NCBI RefSeq assembly: GCF_034347385.1
Contig: NZ_CP133777.1
Coordinates: 3,782,001 to 3,846,000, forward strand
Source of the DNA: Actimicrobium sp. CCC2.4
GTDB taxonomy: Bacteria; Pseudomonadota; Gammaproteobacteria; Burkholderiales; Burkholderiaceae_D
Length of the DNA stretch: 64,000 nucleotides
Direction: 5' to 3'
A program made the position numbers and the translations under genes. Positions 31,442 to 41,999 of the stretch are shown piece after piece; positions within the stretch are counted from its first letter, which is position 1; each line of letters opens with the position of its first letter. The notes below the pieces were generated by a model that saw only the letters and a program-made list of their open reading frames with translations, was not told where the DNA came from and made no database searches.

Positions 31442-32344
31442 TCAGGCCGGAAATATCCCGGTAGACAGATAGCGGTCGCCGCGATCACAGACGATGAATA
31501 CGATGGTGGCATTCTCGACGGTCTGCGACACTCTCAGGGCGACTTCGCATGCTCCTGCTGCGGATGGCCCGCAAAAAACACCCTCTTCGGCAGCAAGTCG
31601 TCGCGCCATGGTTTCGGCGGCGGACTGGCTGACGTTCTCGACCTGATCGACACGCGCACGGTCAAAAATCTTGGGCAGATACGCCTCCGGCCATTTGCGG
31701 ATGCCGGGAATCTGCGATCCTTCTTCGGGTTGCGCACCGATGATCCGGATCGCCGGATTTTTTTCCTTCAAAAATTGCGACACGCCCATGATGGTGCCGG
31801 TGGTCCCCATCGCACTGACAAAATGCGTGACCTTGCCATCGGTATCGCGCCAGATTTCCGGGCCGGTTGTCTGATAGTGGGCTAGTGGATTATCGGCGTT
31901 GGCAAACTGGTCCAGAATCGTGCCCTCGCCGTCTTTCTGCATTTTTTCTGCCAGGTCGCGTGCGTATTCCATGCCGCCGGTCTTCGGGGTCAGGATGATC
32001 CTGGCACCGTATGCCGCCATGCTTTGCTTGCGTTCTTCACTAAGATTTTCCGGCATCAGCAAGATCATCTTGTAGCCGCGCATTGCGGCCACCATGGCCA
32101 GCGCGATGCCGGTATTGCCGCTGGTGGCTTCGATCAGCGTATCGCCCGGCTTAATAGTGCCCCGCTCTTCGGCCAGCCGGATCATCGAGCGCGCAGCACG
32201 GTCCTTGACTGATCCTGCCGGGTTGTTGCCTTCGAGTTTGCCGAGAATGATGTTGTTACGCTGACGAACGCTGTCTCCGCCTATGCGTGTGAGCTGGATC
32301 AGTGGCGTGTTGCCGATAGTGTCTTCTAGGGTCAGGTAAGCCAT
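31442..32344 (-). CDS. cysM: Cysteine synthase B
   Basis: A 300-residue PLP enzyme making cysteine from O-acetylserine and sulfide or thiosulfate. The PLP lysine is in NPAGSVKDRAARSMI (about residue 47), the phosphate loop is TSGNTGIALA, and the C-terminus reads VFIVCDRGDRYLSTGIF, which is characteristic of CysM. Length is typical. It is the last gene of the long minus-strand block and lies downstream of the ComEA-like gene. Confidence 0.96.
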   Translation of the reverse strand: MAYLTLEDTIGNTPLIQLTRIGGDSVRQRNNIILGKLEGNNPAGSVKDRAARSMIRLAEERGTIKPGDTLIEATSGNTGIALAMVAAMRGYKMILLMPENLSEERKQSMAAYGARIILTPKTGGMEYARDLAEKMQKDGEGTILDQFANADNPLAHYQTTGPEIWRDTDGKVTHFVSAMGTTGTIMGVSQFLKEKNPAIRIIGAQPEEGSQIPGIRKWPEAYLPKIFDRARVDQVENVSQSAAETMARRLAAEEGVFCGPSAAGACEVALRVSQTVENATIVFIVCDRGDRYLSTGIFPA

Positions 32345-32436
32345 GGTGTCCGGTCGCGTAAAGTTAAGCCGATCATTCTAAACGCAGATGTACCGGCACG
32401 TGCTGATGACCGGCAAAGCGCCGGTACCGCAAGTGC

Positions 32437-32730
32437 TTATTTGGTCCGGGCGGTAGCCTTGCGCGGCTTTCCATCGACGGTCAATCCGGCCCCGGAAAGA
32501 CGCACCGCGCTTTTAGTCTTGATGCCTTTGACACGCTGTTCGAGATCCGGCCAATCCTTGAAATTGCCGCCCTTCTTGCGTTCATCCAGAATGGTTTGCG
32601 ACATGCGTGGTCCTATTCCCTTGATACCGTCTAGTGCAGCCTGGTCTGCCTGATTGACATCGACCGGCGCTGTGGCGTGGCAGGTGCTGGCAATAACAAT
32701 GGCCATGCCCAGCAAATACTTTTTGATCAT
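32437..32730 (-). CDS. ComEA-like helix-hairpin-helix DNA-binding protein, exported
   Basis: A 97-residue protein with a signal peptide (MIKKYLLGMAIVIASTCHAT). A double helix-hairpin-helix follows (VDVNQADQAALDGIKGIGPRMSQTILDERKKGG), as in the DNA-binding domain of ComEA, which binds incoming DNA in the periplasm during natural transformation. Single-domain proteins of this kind in proteobacteria are usually called ComEA-related. AAGGGGA stands before the ATG at 32730. The tail is basic (GKPRKATARTK). No other competence gene is near. Confidence 0.9.
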   Translation of the reverse strand: MIKKYLLGMAIVIASTCHATAPVDVNQADQAALDGIKGIGPRMSQTILDERKKGGNFKDWPDLEQRVKGIKTKSAVRLSGAGLTVDGKPRKATARTK

Positions 32731-32851
32731 GAACTGTTCCCCTTGATACCTCGTTGAACTACCGGAGAGCCAGTATTCATCGAACCGGGGAAGTGCAGGA
32801 AGACTTCGGTACGCGGCCGCCATTGGGCACACACCGAAGTCCTGTTTTGCG

Positions 32852-33781
32852 TCAGCCGAACAACTCTTCGCTGGTCACCGTCGCCGTTCCAAGCTTGCCG
32901 ACGACAATGCTACCGGCCTTGTTGGCCAGCACCGCCGCTTCAGGTAACGATTTCCCGGCACCGAGCATGGCTGCCATCGTGGCAATGACCGTGTCGCCTG
33001 CGCCTGATACATCAAAAACTTCGCGTGCCATGGCAGGCGTGTGTAACACCTCGGCGTCGGTGTAAAGAGTCATGCCTTCTTCGGATCGGGTCAATAGCAA
33101 GGCCTCGAGCCGCAGTGTCTGGCGCAGCTGCTGTGCTTTGGTGGTCAGTTCGGCTTCGTCGCGCCAGCTGCCCACGACGCGCTTGAATTCCGACTTGTTC
33201 GGCGTGAGCAGCGTGGCCCCTGCGTAGCGCGAAAAATCATCGCCCTTCGGATCGACCAGCGTGCGCTTGCCGAGCCGCGTAGCCGACGCGATCATGTCGG
33301 CCACATTGACCAGGCTGCCTTTGGCGTAATCGGATAGCACGATGATGTCGTACTGCGGCAGGAGCGCGTTGTACTGCGTGAGTTTGTCGCGCAGGACGAT
33401 ATCGGTAGGCGCTTCTTCAAAATCAATCCGCAGCAATTGCTGCTGCCGGCCGATCACGCGCAATTTGATGATCGTCGAGATGGCGGGATCCCGGTTCAGG
33501 AAGCGACCGATCTTCAATTCATCGAGCTGACGCGCGATCGTGTCCGCCGCCTCGTCCGCACCGACCACGCCAAGCAGGCCCACTTGCGCCCCGAGCATGG
33601 CGGCATTGCGCGCGACATTGGCGGCACCGCCTAGGCGCTCTTCGCGCCGCTCGATGCGCACGATGGGCACCGGTGCTTCCGGCGAAATCCGGCTGACCTC
33701 GCCGAACCAGTAGCGGTCCAGCATGATGTCGCCAACGACGAGGATGCGACTTCCTGCACAGGCGTCGGGAGACATCATCAT
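32852..33781 (-). CDS. hldA: D-glycero-beta-D-manno-heptose-7-phosphate kinase
   Basis: A 309-residue PfkB-type sugar kinase (RfaE domain I). It has [36 protein letters not shown] and the catalytic [17 protein letters not shown] near the C-terminus. It phosphorylates heptose 7-phosphate at C1 for the ADP-heptose used in the LPS core. The adenylyltransferase domain found fused in enterobacterial HldE is absent, so a separate hldC must exist elsewhere. ATG codons at 33781, 33778 and 33775 are all possible; the first overlaps the ugd stop. hldD, often the next gene, is not here. Confidence 0.95.
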   Translation of the reverse strand: MMMSPDACAGSRILVVGDIMLDRYWFGEVSRISPEAPVPIVRIERREERLGGAANVARNAAMLGAQVGLLGVVGADEAADTIARQLDELKIGRFLNRDPAISTIIKLRVIGRQQQLLRIDFEEAPTDIVLRDKLTQYNALLPQYDIIVLSDYAKGSLVNVADMIASATRLGKRTLVDPKGDDFSRYAGATLLTPNKSEFKRVVGSWRDEAELTTKAQQLRQTLRLEALLLTRSEEGMTLYTDAEVLHTPAMAREVFDVSGAGDTVIATMAAMLGAGKSLPEAAVLANKAGSIVVGKLGTATVTSEELFG

Positions 33782-35154
33782 CCTGCCCGTGTCAGCACGG
33801 AACGGCCAATGCCGTGGTACTCGACGCCCGCCGCCACCATCGCATCAGGCTCGAACAGATTGCGGCCGTCGAAGATAACCGGCGTTTTCAGCAAGGTTTT
33901 CAACTGGCTGAAATCAGGACTGCGGAACGCCTTCCATTCGGTCACGATTACCAGCGCATCCGCCGCCTCGAGCGCCCCGGTCGGGCTATCGCAAAAACGG
34001 ATACGCGCAGCAGCAACCGGATCAGCGGCAAAATCGAGCGCCAGTGCGCGTCGTGCTTCGGGCATCGCCACCGGATCATGCACGGCAACCGACGCGCCAC
34101 GCGCCAGCAATTCGGCGATCAGTACCCGTGATGACGCTTCGCGCATGTCATCGGTGTTCGGCTTGAAGGCCAGTCCCCAGATGGCAAAATGCCGTCCTGT
34201 CAGGTTTTCGCCAAATCGGGCAACAATCTTGCTGCCCAACACATGCTTCTGACGATCATTGACCGCTTCGACCGCGCGCAGAATCAGCAACTCCTGACCG
34301 TTCGCCCGCGCTGTGCGCTCCAGTGCCTGTACGTCTTTCGGAAAACAGGAGCCGCCGTAGCCGCAACCGGCATACAGAAAACTGTAGCCGATACGCGGGT
34401 CCGAGCCGATGCCTTGGCGCACCGATTCGATATCGACGCCCACATGGTCGGCCAGGTTGGCCAGTTCGTTCATGAATGAAATGCGGGTTGCCAGCATCGC
34501 ATTGGCGGCATATTTGGTGAACTCCGCCGAGCGCACATCCATCCAGAAAGTACGTTCGTGATTGCGGTTGAATGGCGCATACAGATTCTTCATCCACTGG
34601 CGCGCCTGCGTACCGGCAGCGCTTGCATCACAGCCGATGACGATGCGATCGGGGCGCATGAAGTCTTCCACCGCCGCACCCTCTTTCAGGAACTCCGGAT
34701 TCGAGACAACCGAAAAACTGGCCGTGCTGTCGCGTGCAGTCAATTCGACTTGCATCGCTGCGCTGACCTTGTCGGCCGTCCCGACCGGCACCGTGGACTT
34801 GTCGACCACGACCTTGAAGCCGGTCATGTGCCGGCCGATATTGCGCGCCGCCGCCAACACATACTGCAGGTCGGCCGAGCCATCTTCGTCAGGCGGTGTG
34901 CCCACTGCAATGAACTGGATATCGCCATGCGCGACACTGGCCGCCACGTCGGTTGAAAAAGTCAGTCGTCCGGCAGCACGATTGCGTGCCACCACATCGG
35001 CCAGGCCGGGTTCATGGATAGGAATGCCGCCACCATTGAGGATGTCGATCTTGCTTTGATCGACATCGAGGCAAAACACGGTATTGCCGAGTTCAGCCAG
35101 GCAAGCGCCAGTCACCAGACCCACATAGCCTGTACCAATTATCGTTATTTTCAT
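33778..35154 (-). CDS. ugd: UDP-glucose 6-dehydrogenase
   Basis: A 458-residue NAD-dependent enzyme oxidising UDP-glucose to UDP-glucuronate, a precursor for capsule, exopolysaccharide or lipid A modification. The NAD motif is [17 protein letters not shown] (residues 7-23). Catalytic Cys lies in [17 protein letters not shown], and the C-terminal UDP-binding domain has [17 protein letters not shown]. Length is typical. It lies between lapB and hldA on the same strand, overlapping hldA by four bases. Confidence 0.97.
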   Translation of the reverse strand: MKITIIGTGYVGLVTGACLAELGNTVFCLDVDQSKIDILNGGGIPIHEPGLADVVARNRAAGRLTFSTDVAASVAHGDIQFIAVGTPPDEDGSADLQYVLAAARNIGRHMTGFKVVVDKSTVPVGTADKVSAAMQVELTARDSTASFSVVSNPEFLKEGAAVEDFMRPDRIVIGCDASAAGTQARQWMKNLYAPFNRNHERTFWMDVRSAEFTKYAANAMLATRISFMNELANLADHVGVDIESVRQGIGSDPRIGYSFLYAGCGYGGSCFPKDVQALERTARANGQELLILRAVEAVNDRQKHVLGSKIVARFGENLTGRHFAIWGLAFKPNTDDMREASSRVLIAELLARGASVAVHDPVAMPEARRALALDFAADPVAAARIRFCDSPTGALEAADALVIVTEWKAFRSPDFSQLKTLLKTPVIFDGRNLFEPDAMVAAGVEYHGIGRSVLTRAG

Positions 35155-35202
35155 CGCGGAGTTCTCGCTGCAAATGCGTGCCCGCCGACGCAGGCACGCT
35201 GG

Positions 35203-36378
35203 TTAGTTCATCACGTTCAATTCTTCGGTACGGCGCGGCGAATAGGTTTCCCAGCGACTGCAGCCAGGACATTGCCAATAAAACTGGCGGGCCTTGAAAC
35301 CGCAATGACTGCACTGGTAGCGCGCCAGTTTCTGGGCATAGCCATGCACCAGATTTTTGACCAGCGACAGCTCAGGTCGCACGCTCGGTGGCGCATCCAT
35401 CAAACGCGCATCGAGCAGCTTGTCGAGGCCAAGCAAGGTCGGCGTACGACGCAGCTCGTCGCTGACCAGCTGGTTGGCAGCCTCGACGCCATCGAGCTCG
35501 AGGACCGCCTTGAACACCACCTCCAGCAAATCGATTGACGAGGCTTCGGCCATGTAGGACTTGAGCAGGTTAGCCCCTTCCTGGGGTCGACCCAGTGTCC
35601 GGTAGCCATCCATCAAACGCTGCGCCACCAGCGCGACGTGCGGCACGCTTTGCTGTTCGACGCGTCGCCAGGCAAGCAGCGCCCCTTCGACATCACCCTT
35701 GGCCAGATGCACGTCACCGATCAGCAAGGTCGCCCGGACGTTCTTGCGATCAGCCAGCAAGGCCTTGTCGAGCACCAGCAAGGCCGCGTCGGCGTGGGTA
35801 TGCACCAGTTCATCCTGCGCAATTTCGCAATAGAACTGGGCGATCTCTTTCTGGCGGCCGCCGGCACCGGACTCTTGCAAGGCGGTGGCGGCATCGATGG
35901 CACGGGTCCATTCTTTTTCGCGCTGATAGATTTCGAGCAGCGCCCGGCGGGCCTGCGCACTGTACTGGGTCTCGACCAGCCGGTTGAAGGTTTCTTCGGC
36001 GCGGTCCAGCAGGCCGGCCTTCAGGTAATCCTGACCGAGTTCGTACTGCGCATGGACCTGGTGCTCCAGCGGCAGGTCGGGACGTGCCAGCAGGTTTTGA
36101 TGCACGCGGATGGCGCGTTCTGTTTCACCCCGACGGCGGAACAGATTGCCCAGCGCGAAGTGCAACTCGACGGTTTCGGGATCGAGCTTGACGATTTCAA
36201 TGAAGGCATCGATGGCCTTGTCAGGCTGCTCGTTGAGCAAAAAATTCAAGCCCTTGAAATAGCCGCTCGGCAGGGTGCGCGACTCAGCCACCAGCTGACG
36301 GATATCGACCCGGGCCGCGATCCAGCCCAAGCCAAAAAAGACCGGGATACCAAGTAACCACCAGATTTCAAATTCCAT
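35203..36378 (-). CDS. lapB: LPS assembly regulator LapB (YciM)
   Basis: A 391-residue TPR protein. It has an N-terminal membrane anchor (FEIWWLLGIPVFFGLGWIAAR), then six or more tetratricopeptide repeats from about residue 35 (LNEQPDKAIDAFIEIVKLDPETVELHF). A C-terminal rubredoxin-type zinc domain follows (YQCSHCGFKARQFYWQCPGC). LapB works with FtsH to degrade LpxC and so balances LPS and phospholipid synthesis. It is adjacent to lapA, as in most proteobacteria. Confidence 0.96.
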   Translation of the reverse strand: MEFEIWWLLGIPVFFGLGWIAARVDIRQLVAESRTLPSGYFKGLNFLLNEQPDKAIDAFIEIVKLDPETVELHFALGNLFRRRGETERAIRVHQNLLARPDLPLEHQVHAQYELGQDYLKAGLLDRAEETFNRLVETQYSAQARRALLEIYQREKEWTRAIDAATALQESGAGGRQKEIAQFYCEIAQDELVHTHADAALLVLDKALLADRKNVRATLLIGDVHLAKGDVEGALLAWRRVEQQSVPHVALVAQRLMDGYRTLGRPQEGANLLKSYMAEASSIDLLEVVFKAVLELDGVEAANQLVSDELRRTPTLLGLDKLLDARLMDAPPSVRPELSLVKNLVHGYAQKLARYQCSHCGFKARQFYWQCPGCSRWETYSPRRTEELNVMN

Positions 36379-36422
36379 GTGCTACCGGACTTTCCTGTGT
36401 TTGATCGGACGTTCGTAGTGCA

Positions 36423-36734
36423 TCAGCCCACCACCGAATCAGGTTGTGGCGGCTGGGACCGTGCTGCACGCACCGCCTGCTGCTCTTGCAACATGGTGGC
36501 GATGACTTTTTTGTGACGGGTCAGTTCCCGCCGATGACGTACGAAGCTAGGCAACATGCCGAACACGCCAAGGATTGCACCGGTGGCAAAGAAACCGAAC
36601 AGCAGCAATACCAGCGGACCACGGATTTCATAGCCGAGGAAAAAATTCAAGGCAGCTTCCTGAGTGTTCTTGAGCGCAAAGCCAAAAAACACGATGGCCA
36701 CCACGACGGATAAAATTTTCAGAAGGAATTTCAT
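36423..36734 (-). CDS. lapA: LapA/DUF1049 membrane protein
   Basis: A 103-residue protein with two membrane helices (LKILSVVVAIVFFGFALKN and GPLVLLLFGFFATGAILGVFG) and a basic, helical cytoplasmic tail (RHRRELTRHKKVIATMLQEQQ). This is the LapA/YciS layout that accompanies lapB. AAGGAG stands six bases before the ATG at 36734; an ATG two codons upstream has no room for a ribosome-binding site. It lies between ihfB and lapB. Confidence 0.93.
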   Translation of the reverse strand: MKFLLKILSVVVAIVFFGFALKNTQEAALNFFLGYEIRGPLVLLLFGFFATGAILGVFGMLPSFVRHRRELTRHKKVIATMLQEQQAVRAARSQPPQPDSVVG

Positions 36735-36847
36735 GTGCATCTCCTTGTTGGCCAGGCCGATGGTATCAGCCCCGGGTTGCGCAAGCGGTGGAATATGCAA
36801 CAGCCGCTTAATTGCCATCGCCAATGCGAACCGCCGAAATTGACCGT

Positions 36848-36876
36848 AAAAAAAACGGCATCCAGGGATGCCGTTT
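36848..36876 (-). terminator. Rho-independent terminator after ihfB
   Basis: On the minus strand, AACGGCATCC/GGATGCCGTT forms a strong stem followed by eight T. Confidence 0.85.
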
Positions 36877-36894
36877 CATTTTCGTGCAAACAAC

Positions 36895-37200
36895 TCAGTC
36901 TTCGATGATCGGTTGTCCAACCATCGCGTCCACCCGCTCGCGCAATTCCTTGCCCGGTTTGAAGTGCGGCACCCGTTTTTCGGGAACCATCACTTTTTCA
37001 CCGGACTTCGGATTGCGTCCGATCCGCGGTGGCCGGCTGTTCAATGAAAAACTGCCGAACCCGCGAATCTCGATGCGCTGGCCGGTGGCAAGCGCATCGA
37101 TCATCGCATCGAGAATCGTCTTGACCGCATAATCCGCGTCTTTGGCAACCAGTTGCGGATACCGTTCGGCCAAGCGAGCTATGAGCTCCGACTTTGTCAT
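36895..37200 (-). CDS. ihfB: Integration host factor beta subunit
   Basis: A 101-residue DNA-bending protein of the HU/IHF family. It starts [18 protein letters not shown] and carries the DNA-contacting arm [22 protein letters not shown] with the intercalating proline. It pairs with IhfA. Location directly downstream of rpsA is conserved across beta- and gammaproteobacteria and separates it from HU. A terminator follows. Confidence 0.96.
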   Translation of the reverse strand: MTKSELIARLAERYPQLVAKDADYAVKTILDAMIDALATGQRIEIRGFGSFSLNSRPPRIGRNPKSGEKVMVPEKRVPHFKPGKELRERVDAMVGQPIIED

Positions 37201-37217
37201 CTACAGACTCGTCAACA

Positions 37218-38936
37218 TTAGTTCTTGTTGTCGAATTTAGCTTTGAGCAACGCGCCCAGGCTGGTGGTACCGGAAGCAGCGTTCGAATCCGAAGCAGTCG
37301 ACATCTTGCGCATTTCTTCTTGCGTCTCGACGTTGTCCTTGGCTTTGATCGACAGCTGGATACCACGTGCCTTACGGTCGATGTTCAAGACCATGGCTTC
37401 GACGGTATCGCCGACTTTCAGGTGCGTACCGGCATCTTCAACGCGGTCGCGCGAGATTTCGGAAGCGCGCAGATAGCCTTCAACTTCTTCGGACAACTGG
37501 ATCACGGCGCCCTTAGGCTCGACCATCTTGACTACGCCGGTAACCAGCGAGCCCTTGTCGTTCATGGCGGCGAAGTTGTTGAACGGATCGCCTTCGAGTT
37601 GCTTGACACCCAGTGAAACGCGCTCGCGCTCGACATCGATGGCCAACACGATGGCTTCGAGTTCGTCGCCTTTTTTGAACCGGCGAACAGCTTCTTCGCC
37701 TGTTTCGGTCCACGACAGATCCGACAGATGCACCAGACCGTCGATGTTGCCAGCCAGGCCGATGAACACGCCGAAGTCGGTGATCGACTTGATCGCGCCG
37801 CGAACTTTGTCGCCCTTCTTGTGTGTGACAGCGAAGTCATCCCAAGGATTGGCTTTGCATTGCTTCATGCCGAGGCTGATACGACGACGCTCTTCGTCGA
37901 TCTCAAGAACCATGACTTCAACTTCGTCGCCCAGTTGGACAACTTTGTTTGGTGCCACGTTCTTGTTGGTCCAGTCCATTTCGGACACGTGGACCAGACC
38001 TTCGATACCCTGCTCGACTTCAACGAATGCGCCGTAGTCGGTGAGGTTCGTGACCTTGCCGAACAGACGGGTGCTTTGCGGGTAACGACGTGACAGACCG
38101 GTCCAAGGATCGTCGCCCAGCTGCTTAACACCCAGCGAAACGCGGTTCTTTTCTTGATCGTACTTGAGGACCTTGGCAGTGATTTCCTGACCAACGGTGA
38201 GCACTTCCGATGGGTGACGCACACGACGCCATGCCAGATCGGTGATGTGCAACAGACCATCGATACCGCCCAGGTCCACGAATGCGCCATAGTCGGTGAT
38301 GTTCTTGACGATACCGGTAACGACGGTACCTTCCTTGAGCGTTTCCATCAGTTTCTGACGCTCTTCACCCATCGATGCTTCGATGACGGCGCGGCGGGAC
38401 AGAACGACGTTGTTACGCTTGCGGTCAAGTTTGATAACCTTGAATTCGAGGGTCTTGCCTTCGAACGGGGTGGTGTCCTTGACCGGACGGGTATCGACCA
38501 GCGAACCTGGAAGGAACGCGCGAATACCATTGGTCAGCACGGTAAGACCGCCCTTGACCTTGCCATTGACGGTACCGATAACGATCTCGCCGGACTCCAT
38601 CGCTTTTTCGAGCGAGAGCCACGATGCGAGGCGCTTGGCCTTGTCGCGGGACAGGATGGTATCGCCGAAACCGTTTTCCAACGATTCAATGGCAACAGAG
38701 ATGAAATCACCAACGTTGACTTCGAGTTCGCCATTGTCGTTCTTGAATTCTTCGATTGGAATGAAGGCTTCTGACTTCAGACCGGCGTTGACGATAACGA
38801 AGTTATGGTCAAGACGGACGACTTCAGCAGAGATCACTTCGCCGGAACGCATGTCCTGGCGCAACAACGATTCTTCAAAAAGAGCGGCAAAACTTTCCAT
38901 ACCAACAGCGGATTCAGTAGATGAGACAGTAGTCAT
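37218..38936 (-). CDS. rpsA: 30S ribosomal protein S1
   Basis: A 572-residue protein with six S1 RNA-binding domains visible as repeats of the kind [40 protein letters not shown] and [21 protein letters not shown]. It delivers mRNA to the 30S subunit. The start [24 protein letters not shown] matches betaproteobacterial S1. Length is slightly above the E. coli protein (557). It lies 120 bases after cmk and just before ihfB, a conserved order. Confidence 0.98.
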   Translation of the reverse strand: MTTVSSTESAVGMESFAALFEESLLRQDMRSGEVISAEVVRLDHNFVIVNAGLKSEAFIPIEEFKNDNGELEVNVGDFISVAIESLENGFGDTILSRDKAKRLASWLSLEKAMESGEIVIGTVNGKVKGGLTVLTNGIRAFLPGSLVDTRPVKDTTPFEGKTLEFKVIKLDRKRNNVVLSRRAVIEASMGEERQKLMETLKEGTVVTGIVKNITDYGAFVDLGGIDGLLHITDLAWRRVRHPSEVLTVGQEITAKVLKYDQEKNRVSLGVKQLGDDPWTGLSRRYPQSTRLFGKVTNLTDYGAFVEVEQGIEGLVHVSEMDWTNKNVAPNKVVQLGDEVEVMVLEIDEERRRISLGMKQCKANPWDDFAVTHKKGDKVRGAIKSITDFGVFIGLAGNIDGLVHLSDLSWTETGEEAVRRFKKGDELEAIVLAIDVERERVSLGVKQLEGDPFNNFAAMNDKGSLVTGVVKMVEPKGAVIQLSEEVEGYLRASEISRDRVEDAGTHLKVGDTVEAMVLNIDRKARGIQLSIKAKDNVETQEEMRKMSTASDSNAASGTTSLGALLKAKFDNKN

Positions 38937-39056
38937 AGCGAGGTTTTGAGCAGGTTGCCTGTGGTGGACAAGTTCAACGTGAACGGGCCAGTCAGAGGGT
39001 TAGGTGTGTTTATGTTCTTTGCCGCTTTGCGCTGCAAGGAACTCCAGATAGAACAA

Positions 39057-39752
39057 TTACTTTACTGCGGGATGGGACTCCTCCCGTTTGCGTGCTGCTG
39101 CGTACCAGGCCAATACCTGAGTGACGGCGGCTTCTGCCGTCATGTTCGAGGTTTCCAGCAAGTACGCATCCTCGGCGGGCCTCAGCGGTGCGATGGTGCG
39201 GTTGGCATCACGCGCATCGCGTTCGTTCAGGTCTTTCAGGAGGTCGTGCATATTAGCAGACATTCCCTTGGCGATCAATTGCTTGAATCGCCGCCCGGCG
39301 CGCGCTTCCGCGCTGGCGGTCAGGAACACCTTGAGCGTGGCGCGCGGAAAAATCACCGTCCCCATATCGCGCCCATCGGCGACCAGTCCCGGTGGCGAGC
39401 GAAACCCGAGCTGCAACGCGTACAGCGCTTGCCGCACGGTGGGCAGCGTCGCGATGCGCGATGCCAGATTACCGACCTCTTCGGCACGAATCGCGGCGCT
39501 CACGTCTTCGTTCGATAGGAAGACATGCTCGCCATTGAAATGACAATTGAGTCCTGCGGCAGCTTTGGCCAGGCCGTGTTCATCGGTCGGATCGATATGC
39601 TTGCGCATCGCCGACAGGGCCGTGAGCCGGTACAAGGCACCGGAATCCAGGTAATGCAATCCCAACCGCACGGCCACGAGATGCGCCACCGTTCCTTTGC
39701 CCGAAGCGGTCGGGCCATCGATGGTGATGACTGGGATGGTGGTCAGTGGCAT
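39057..39752 (-). CDS. cmk: Cytidylate kinase
   Basis: A 231-residue enzyme phosphorylating CMP and dCMP. The P-loop lies in [20 protein letters not shown], and the CMP-binding and LID regions are [15 protein letters not shown] and [23 protein letters not shown] at 39767 would overlap the aroA stop (TTGA) and add five residues. The ATG at 39752 gives the family N-terminus [14 protein letters not shown] and is preferred, though no strong ribosome-binding site supports either. The gene is in the order aroA-cmk-rpsA. Confidence 0.95.
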   Translation of the reverse strand: MPLTTIPVITIDGPTASGKGTVAHLVAVRLGLHYLDSGALYRLTALSAMRKHIDPTDEHGLAKAAAGLNCHFNGEHVFLSNEDVSAAIRAEEVGNLASRIATLPTVRQALYALQLGFRSPPGLVADGRDMGTVIFPRATLKVFLTASAEARAGRRFKQLIAKGMSANMHDLLKDLNERDARDANRTIAPLRPAEDAYLLETSNMTAEAAVTQVLAWYAAARKREESHPAVK

Positions 39753-39763
39753 GGTCGGGAGCT

Positions 39764-41095
39764 TCAAAGAGAGTGCGTGGCGACAGTCGCGAAGACGTCG
39801 AAATAATCGGGGAAAGTTTTTGCCACGCAGTCAGGATCGTTGATACGGATAACTGCACCGCGCCGCGCTGCGCCATCCAGCGATGCCAGCGAAAAGCACA
39901 TGGCCATCCGGTGGTCGTCGTAGGTATCGATCTCGGCAGCGGCGATCTCGCGCGGTGGTGTGATGCGCAGGTAGTCGGCGCCCTCTTCGATGGTCGCACC
40001 CAGCTTGCGCAATTCGGTGGCCATTGCATGAATGCGGTCGGTTTCCTTGACGCGCCAGCTACCGATATTGCGCAGCGTGCTGGTGCCATCAGCGTACAGC
40101 GCAGCCATTGCGATCGTCATCGCGGCGTCGGGGATGTGATTGAAATCGGCATCGATGGCTTTCAGCACACCACTGGCGCTGGCCTCGATCCAGCTCTCGC
40201 CCATCGTGATGGTCGCGCCCATTTGCTGCAGCGACTCGACGAAACGCACGTCGCCCTGGATGCTATTGCTGCCCACGCCCTCGACCCGCACCGGCCCGCC
40301 GGTGATCGCGCCGGCAGCCAGGAAATACGACGCCGATGACGCATCGCCTTCAACATGGAGGCGACCCGGACTGACGTAATGCTGGCCCGCGGCGATCGCG
40401 AACGATTGCCAGCCATCGCGCGTGACCTCGATGCCGAAGCGGCGCATCAGGTTGATGGTGATCTCGATGTAGGGCTTGGAAATGAGCTCGCCGATGACAT
40501 TGATGGTGACTGCTTGCTCATGCGCGATCAGTGGCGCGACCATCAGCAACGCTGTCAGGAATTGGCTCGACACATTGCCTCGCACCTCCAGCGTGCGCGC
40601 AGCGACACGGCCGGCGCGAATGTGCAATGGCGGAAAACCGGGCACGCCGGTGTAAGCGATCTGCGCGCCAATGGCATTGAGCGCATCGACCAGGTCACCA
40701 ATCGGCCGCTCGTGCATGCGTGCCACGCCATGCAAGGTGTAGTCGCCGCCTATGATCGCCAGCGCTGCTGTCAGTGGCCGGATTGCCGTACCGGCATTGC
40801 CCATGAACAGGTCGGCCTGCCGGTTCGGGAAAGCACCCGCGCCGCCGGTGACGGTGTAATCCTGCGTGGTGCCGTTGCGCTGCCAGGCTATGCCCAGCGA
40901 TTGCAAGGCGTTGAGCATGACTTGCGTATCGTCGGACGCCAGCACATCGCGAATATCGGTCGTGCCTCGTGAAAGCGCCGCCAGCAGCAGCACCCGGTTG
41001 GAAATACTTTTTGACCCCGGCAACCTGACCGTGCCCTGCGCGCGACGCGCCGGTTGCAAGTCGATATGGGAAGGGTAGTCAGACTTCGCTTGCAT
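39764..41095 (-). CDS. aroA: 3-phosphoshikimate 1-carboxyvinyltransferase (EPSP synthase)
   Basis: A 443-residue shikimate-pathway enzyme joining shikimate 3-phosphate and phosphoenolpyruvate. Class-typical motifs are [34 protein letters not shown] and the C-terminal [17 protein letters not shown] with [12 protein letters not shown]. The glyphosate-binding loop reads [10 protein letters not shown], as in sensitive class I enzymes. The start ATG overlaps the tyrA stop by one base (TGATG), so the two are translationally coupled. Confidence 0.97.
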   Translation of the reverse strand: MQAKSDYPSHIDLQPARRAQGTVRLPGSKSISNRVLLLAALSRGTTDIRDVLASDDTQVMLNALQSLGIAWQRNGTTQDYTVTGGAGAFPNRQADLFMGNAGTAIRPLTAALAIIGGDYTLHGVARMHERPIGDLVDALNAIGAQIAYTGVPGFPPLHIRAGRVAARTLEVRGNVSSQFLTALLMVAPLIAHEQAVTINVIGELISKPYIEITINLMRRFGIEVTRDGWQSFAIAAGQHYVSPGRLHVEGDASSASYFLAAGAITGGPVRVEGVGSNSIQGDVRFVESLQQMGATITMGESWIEASASGVLKAIDADFNHIPDAAMTIAMAALYADGTSTLRNIGSWRVKETDRIHAMATELRKLGATIEEGADYLRITPPREIAAAEIDTYDDHRMAMCFSLASLDGAARRGAVIRINDPDCVAKTFPDYFDVFATVATHSL

Positions 41096-41994
41096 CAATC
41101 ACCACCTTGTTTTACGTGCAGCTCCGCGACTTCAATCGCGCTGATCCAGTTGTGTCGCGCTTGCTGCGCAGTGGCGTAGACCGCTTCGAGTCCGGCACCA
41201 TCGCGCTCTGCCAGCATCCGGCGCAAGCCATGTAACTGATCGAGGTAGGCATCGAGCTCTCCCAGCAGCGCAGGCTGGTTGGCCAGCGAAATATCACGCC
41301 ACATTTCCGGCGACGAACCGGCGATACGCGTGAAATCCCGGAAGCCGCTGGCGGCATACTGGAACAGCAATCCGGCATGCGGCTTGCGCGCGATCGCGTC
41401 GACCAGCGCATACGACAGCAGATGCGGCAAATGGCTGACGGCGGCGAAGACGCGGTCGTGATCTTCCGCGCTGAGGCGGTGGATTTGTGCGCCGCAGGCT
41501 TGCCAGGCTGAGGCAACCCGGTCGATGTCCTCGGCGCTATTTTCCGGCAAGGTCGTCAGCACGACTTTCTTGCCGAAGTACAAATCGGCAATCGCCGCTT
41601 CAGGACCGTTCTGCTCGCGCCCGGCAATCGGATGGCCGGGGATGAACTGGCCGATCTTGTCGCCCAGCGCCGCCCGCGCCGCCGCGACCACATCGGCCTT
41701 GGTGCTGCCGGCATCCGTCACGACCGTGCCCGGTTGCAGGTGCGGTGCAATCGCGCGCAGGATGGCACCGATTTGCGCGACGGGCGCGGCAATGAGCACC
41801 AGGTCGGCATCGCGCACGGCCTCTTCGGCCGAAGCCGAAATGGTGTCGATGATGCCCAGCGCCTGCGCCCGCACCAGCACTTCCGCAGACCGGCCAAAAC
41901 CGGCGATCTGGTCGACCCGGCCTGCACGGGTCAGCGCCAGCGCGAAGGATCCGCCAATCAGGCCGACACCAAAGATGGCGACTTTTTTCAGCAT
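41095..41994 (-). CDS. tyrA: Prephenate dehydrogenase
   Basis: A 299-residue NAD(P)-dependent enzyme of tyrosine synthesis. The N-terminal nucleotide-binding motif [17 protein letters not shown] and the downstream [10 protein letters not shown] and [15 protein letters not shown] motifs are clear. No chorismate mutase domain is fused; that activity is in pheA. The ATG at 41994 gives [16 protein letters not shown]; upstream in-frame sequence belongs to hisC. It sits five bases after hisC and is coupled to aroA. Confidence 0.95.
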   Translation of the reverse strand: MLKKVAIFGVGLIGGSFALALTRAGRVDQIAGFGRSAEVLVRAQALGIIDTISASAEEAVRDADLVLIAAPVAQIGAILRAIAPHLQPGTVVTDAGSTKADVVAAARAALGDKIGQFIPGHPIAGREQNGPEAAIADLYFGKKVVLTTLPENSAEDIDRVASAWQACGAQIHRLSAEDHDRVFAAVSHLPHLLSYALVDAIARKPHAGLLFQYAASGFRDFTRIAGSSPEMWRDISLANQPALLGELDAYLDQLHGLRRMLAERDGAGLEAVYATAQQARHNWISAIEVAELHVKQGGD

Positions 41995-41999
41995 GATGG

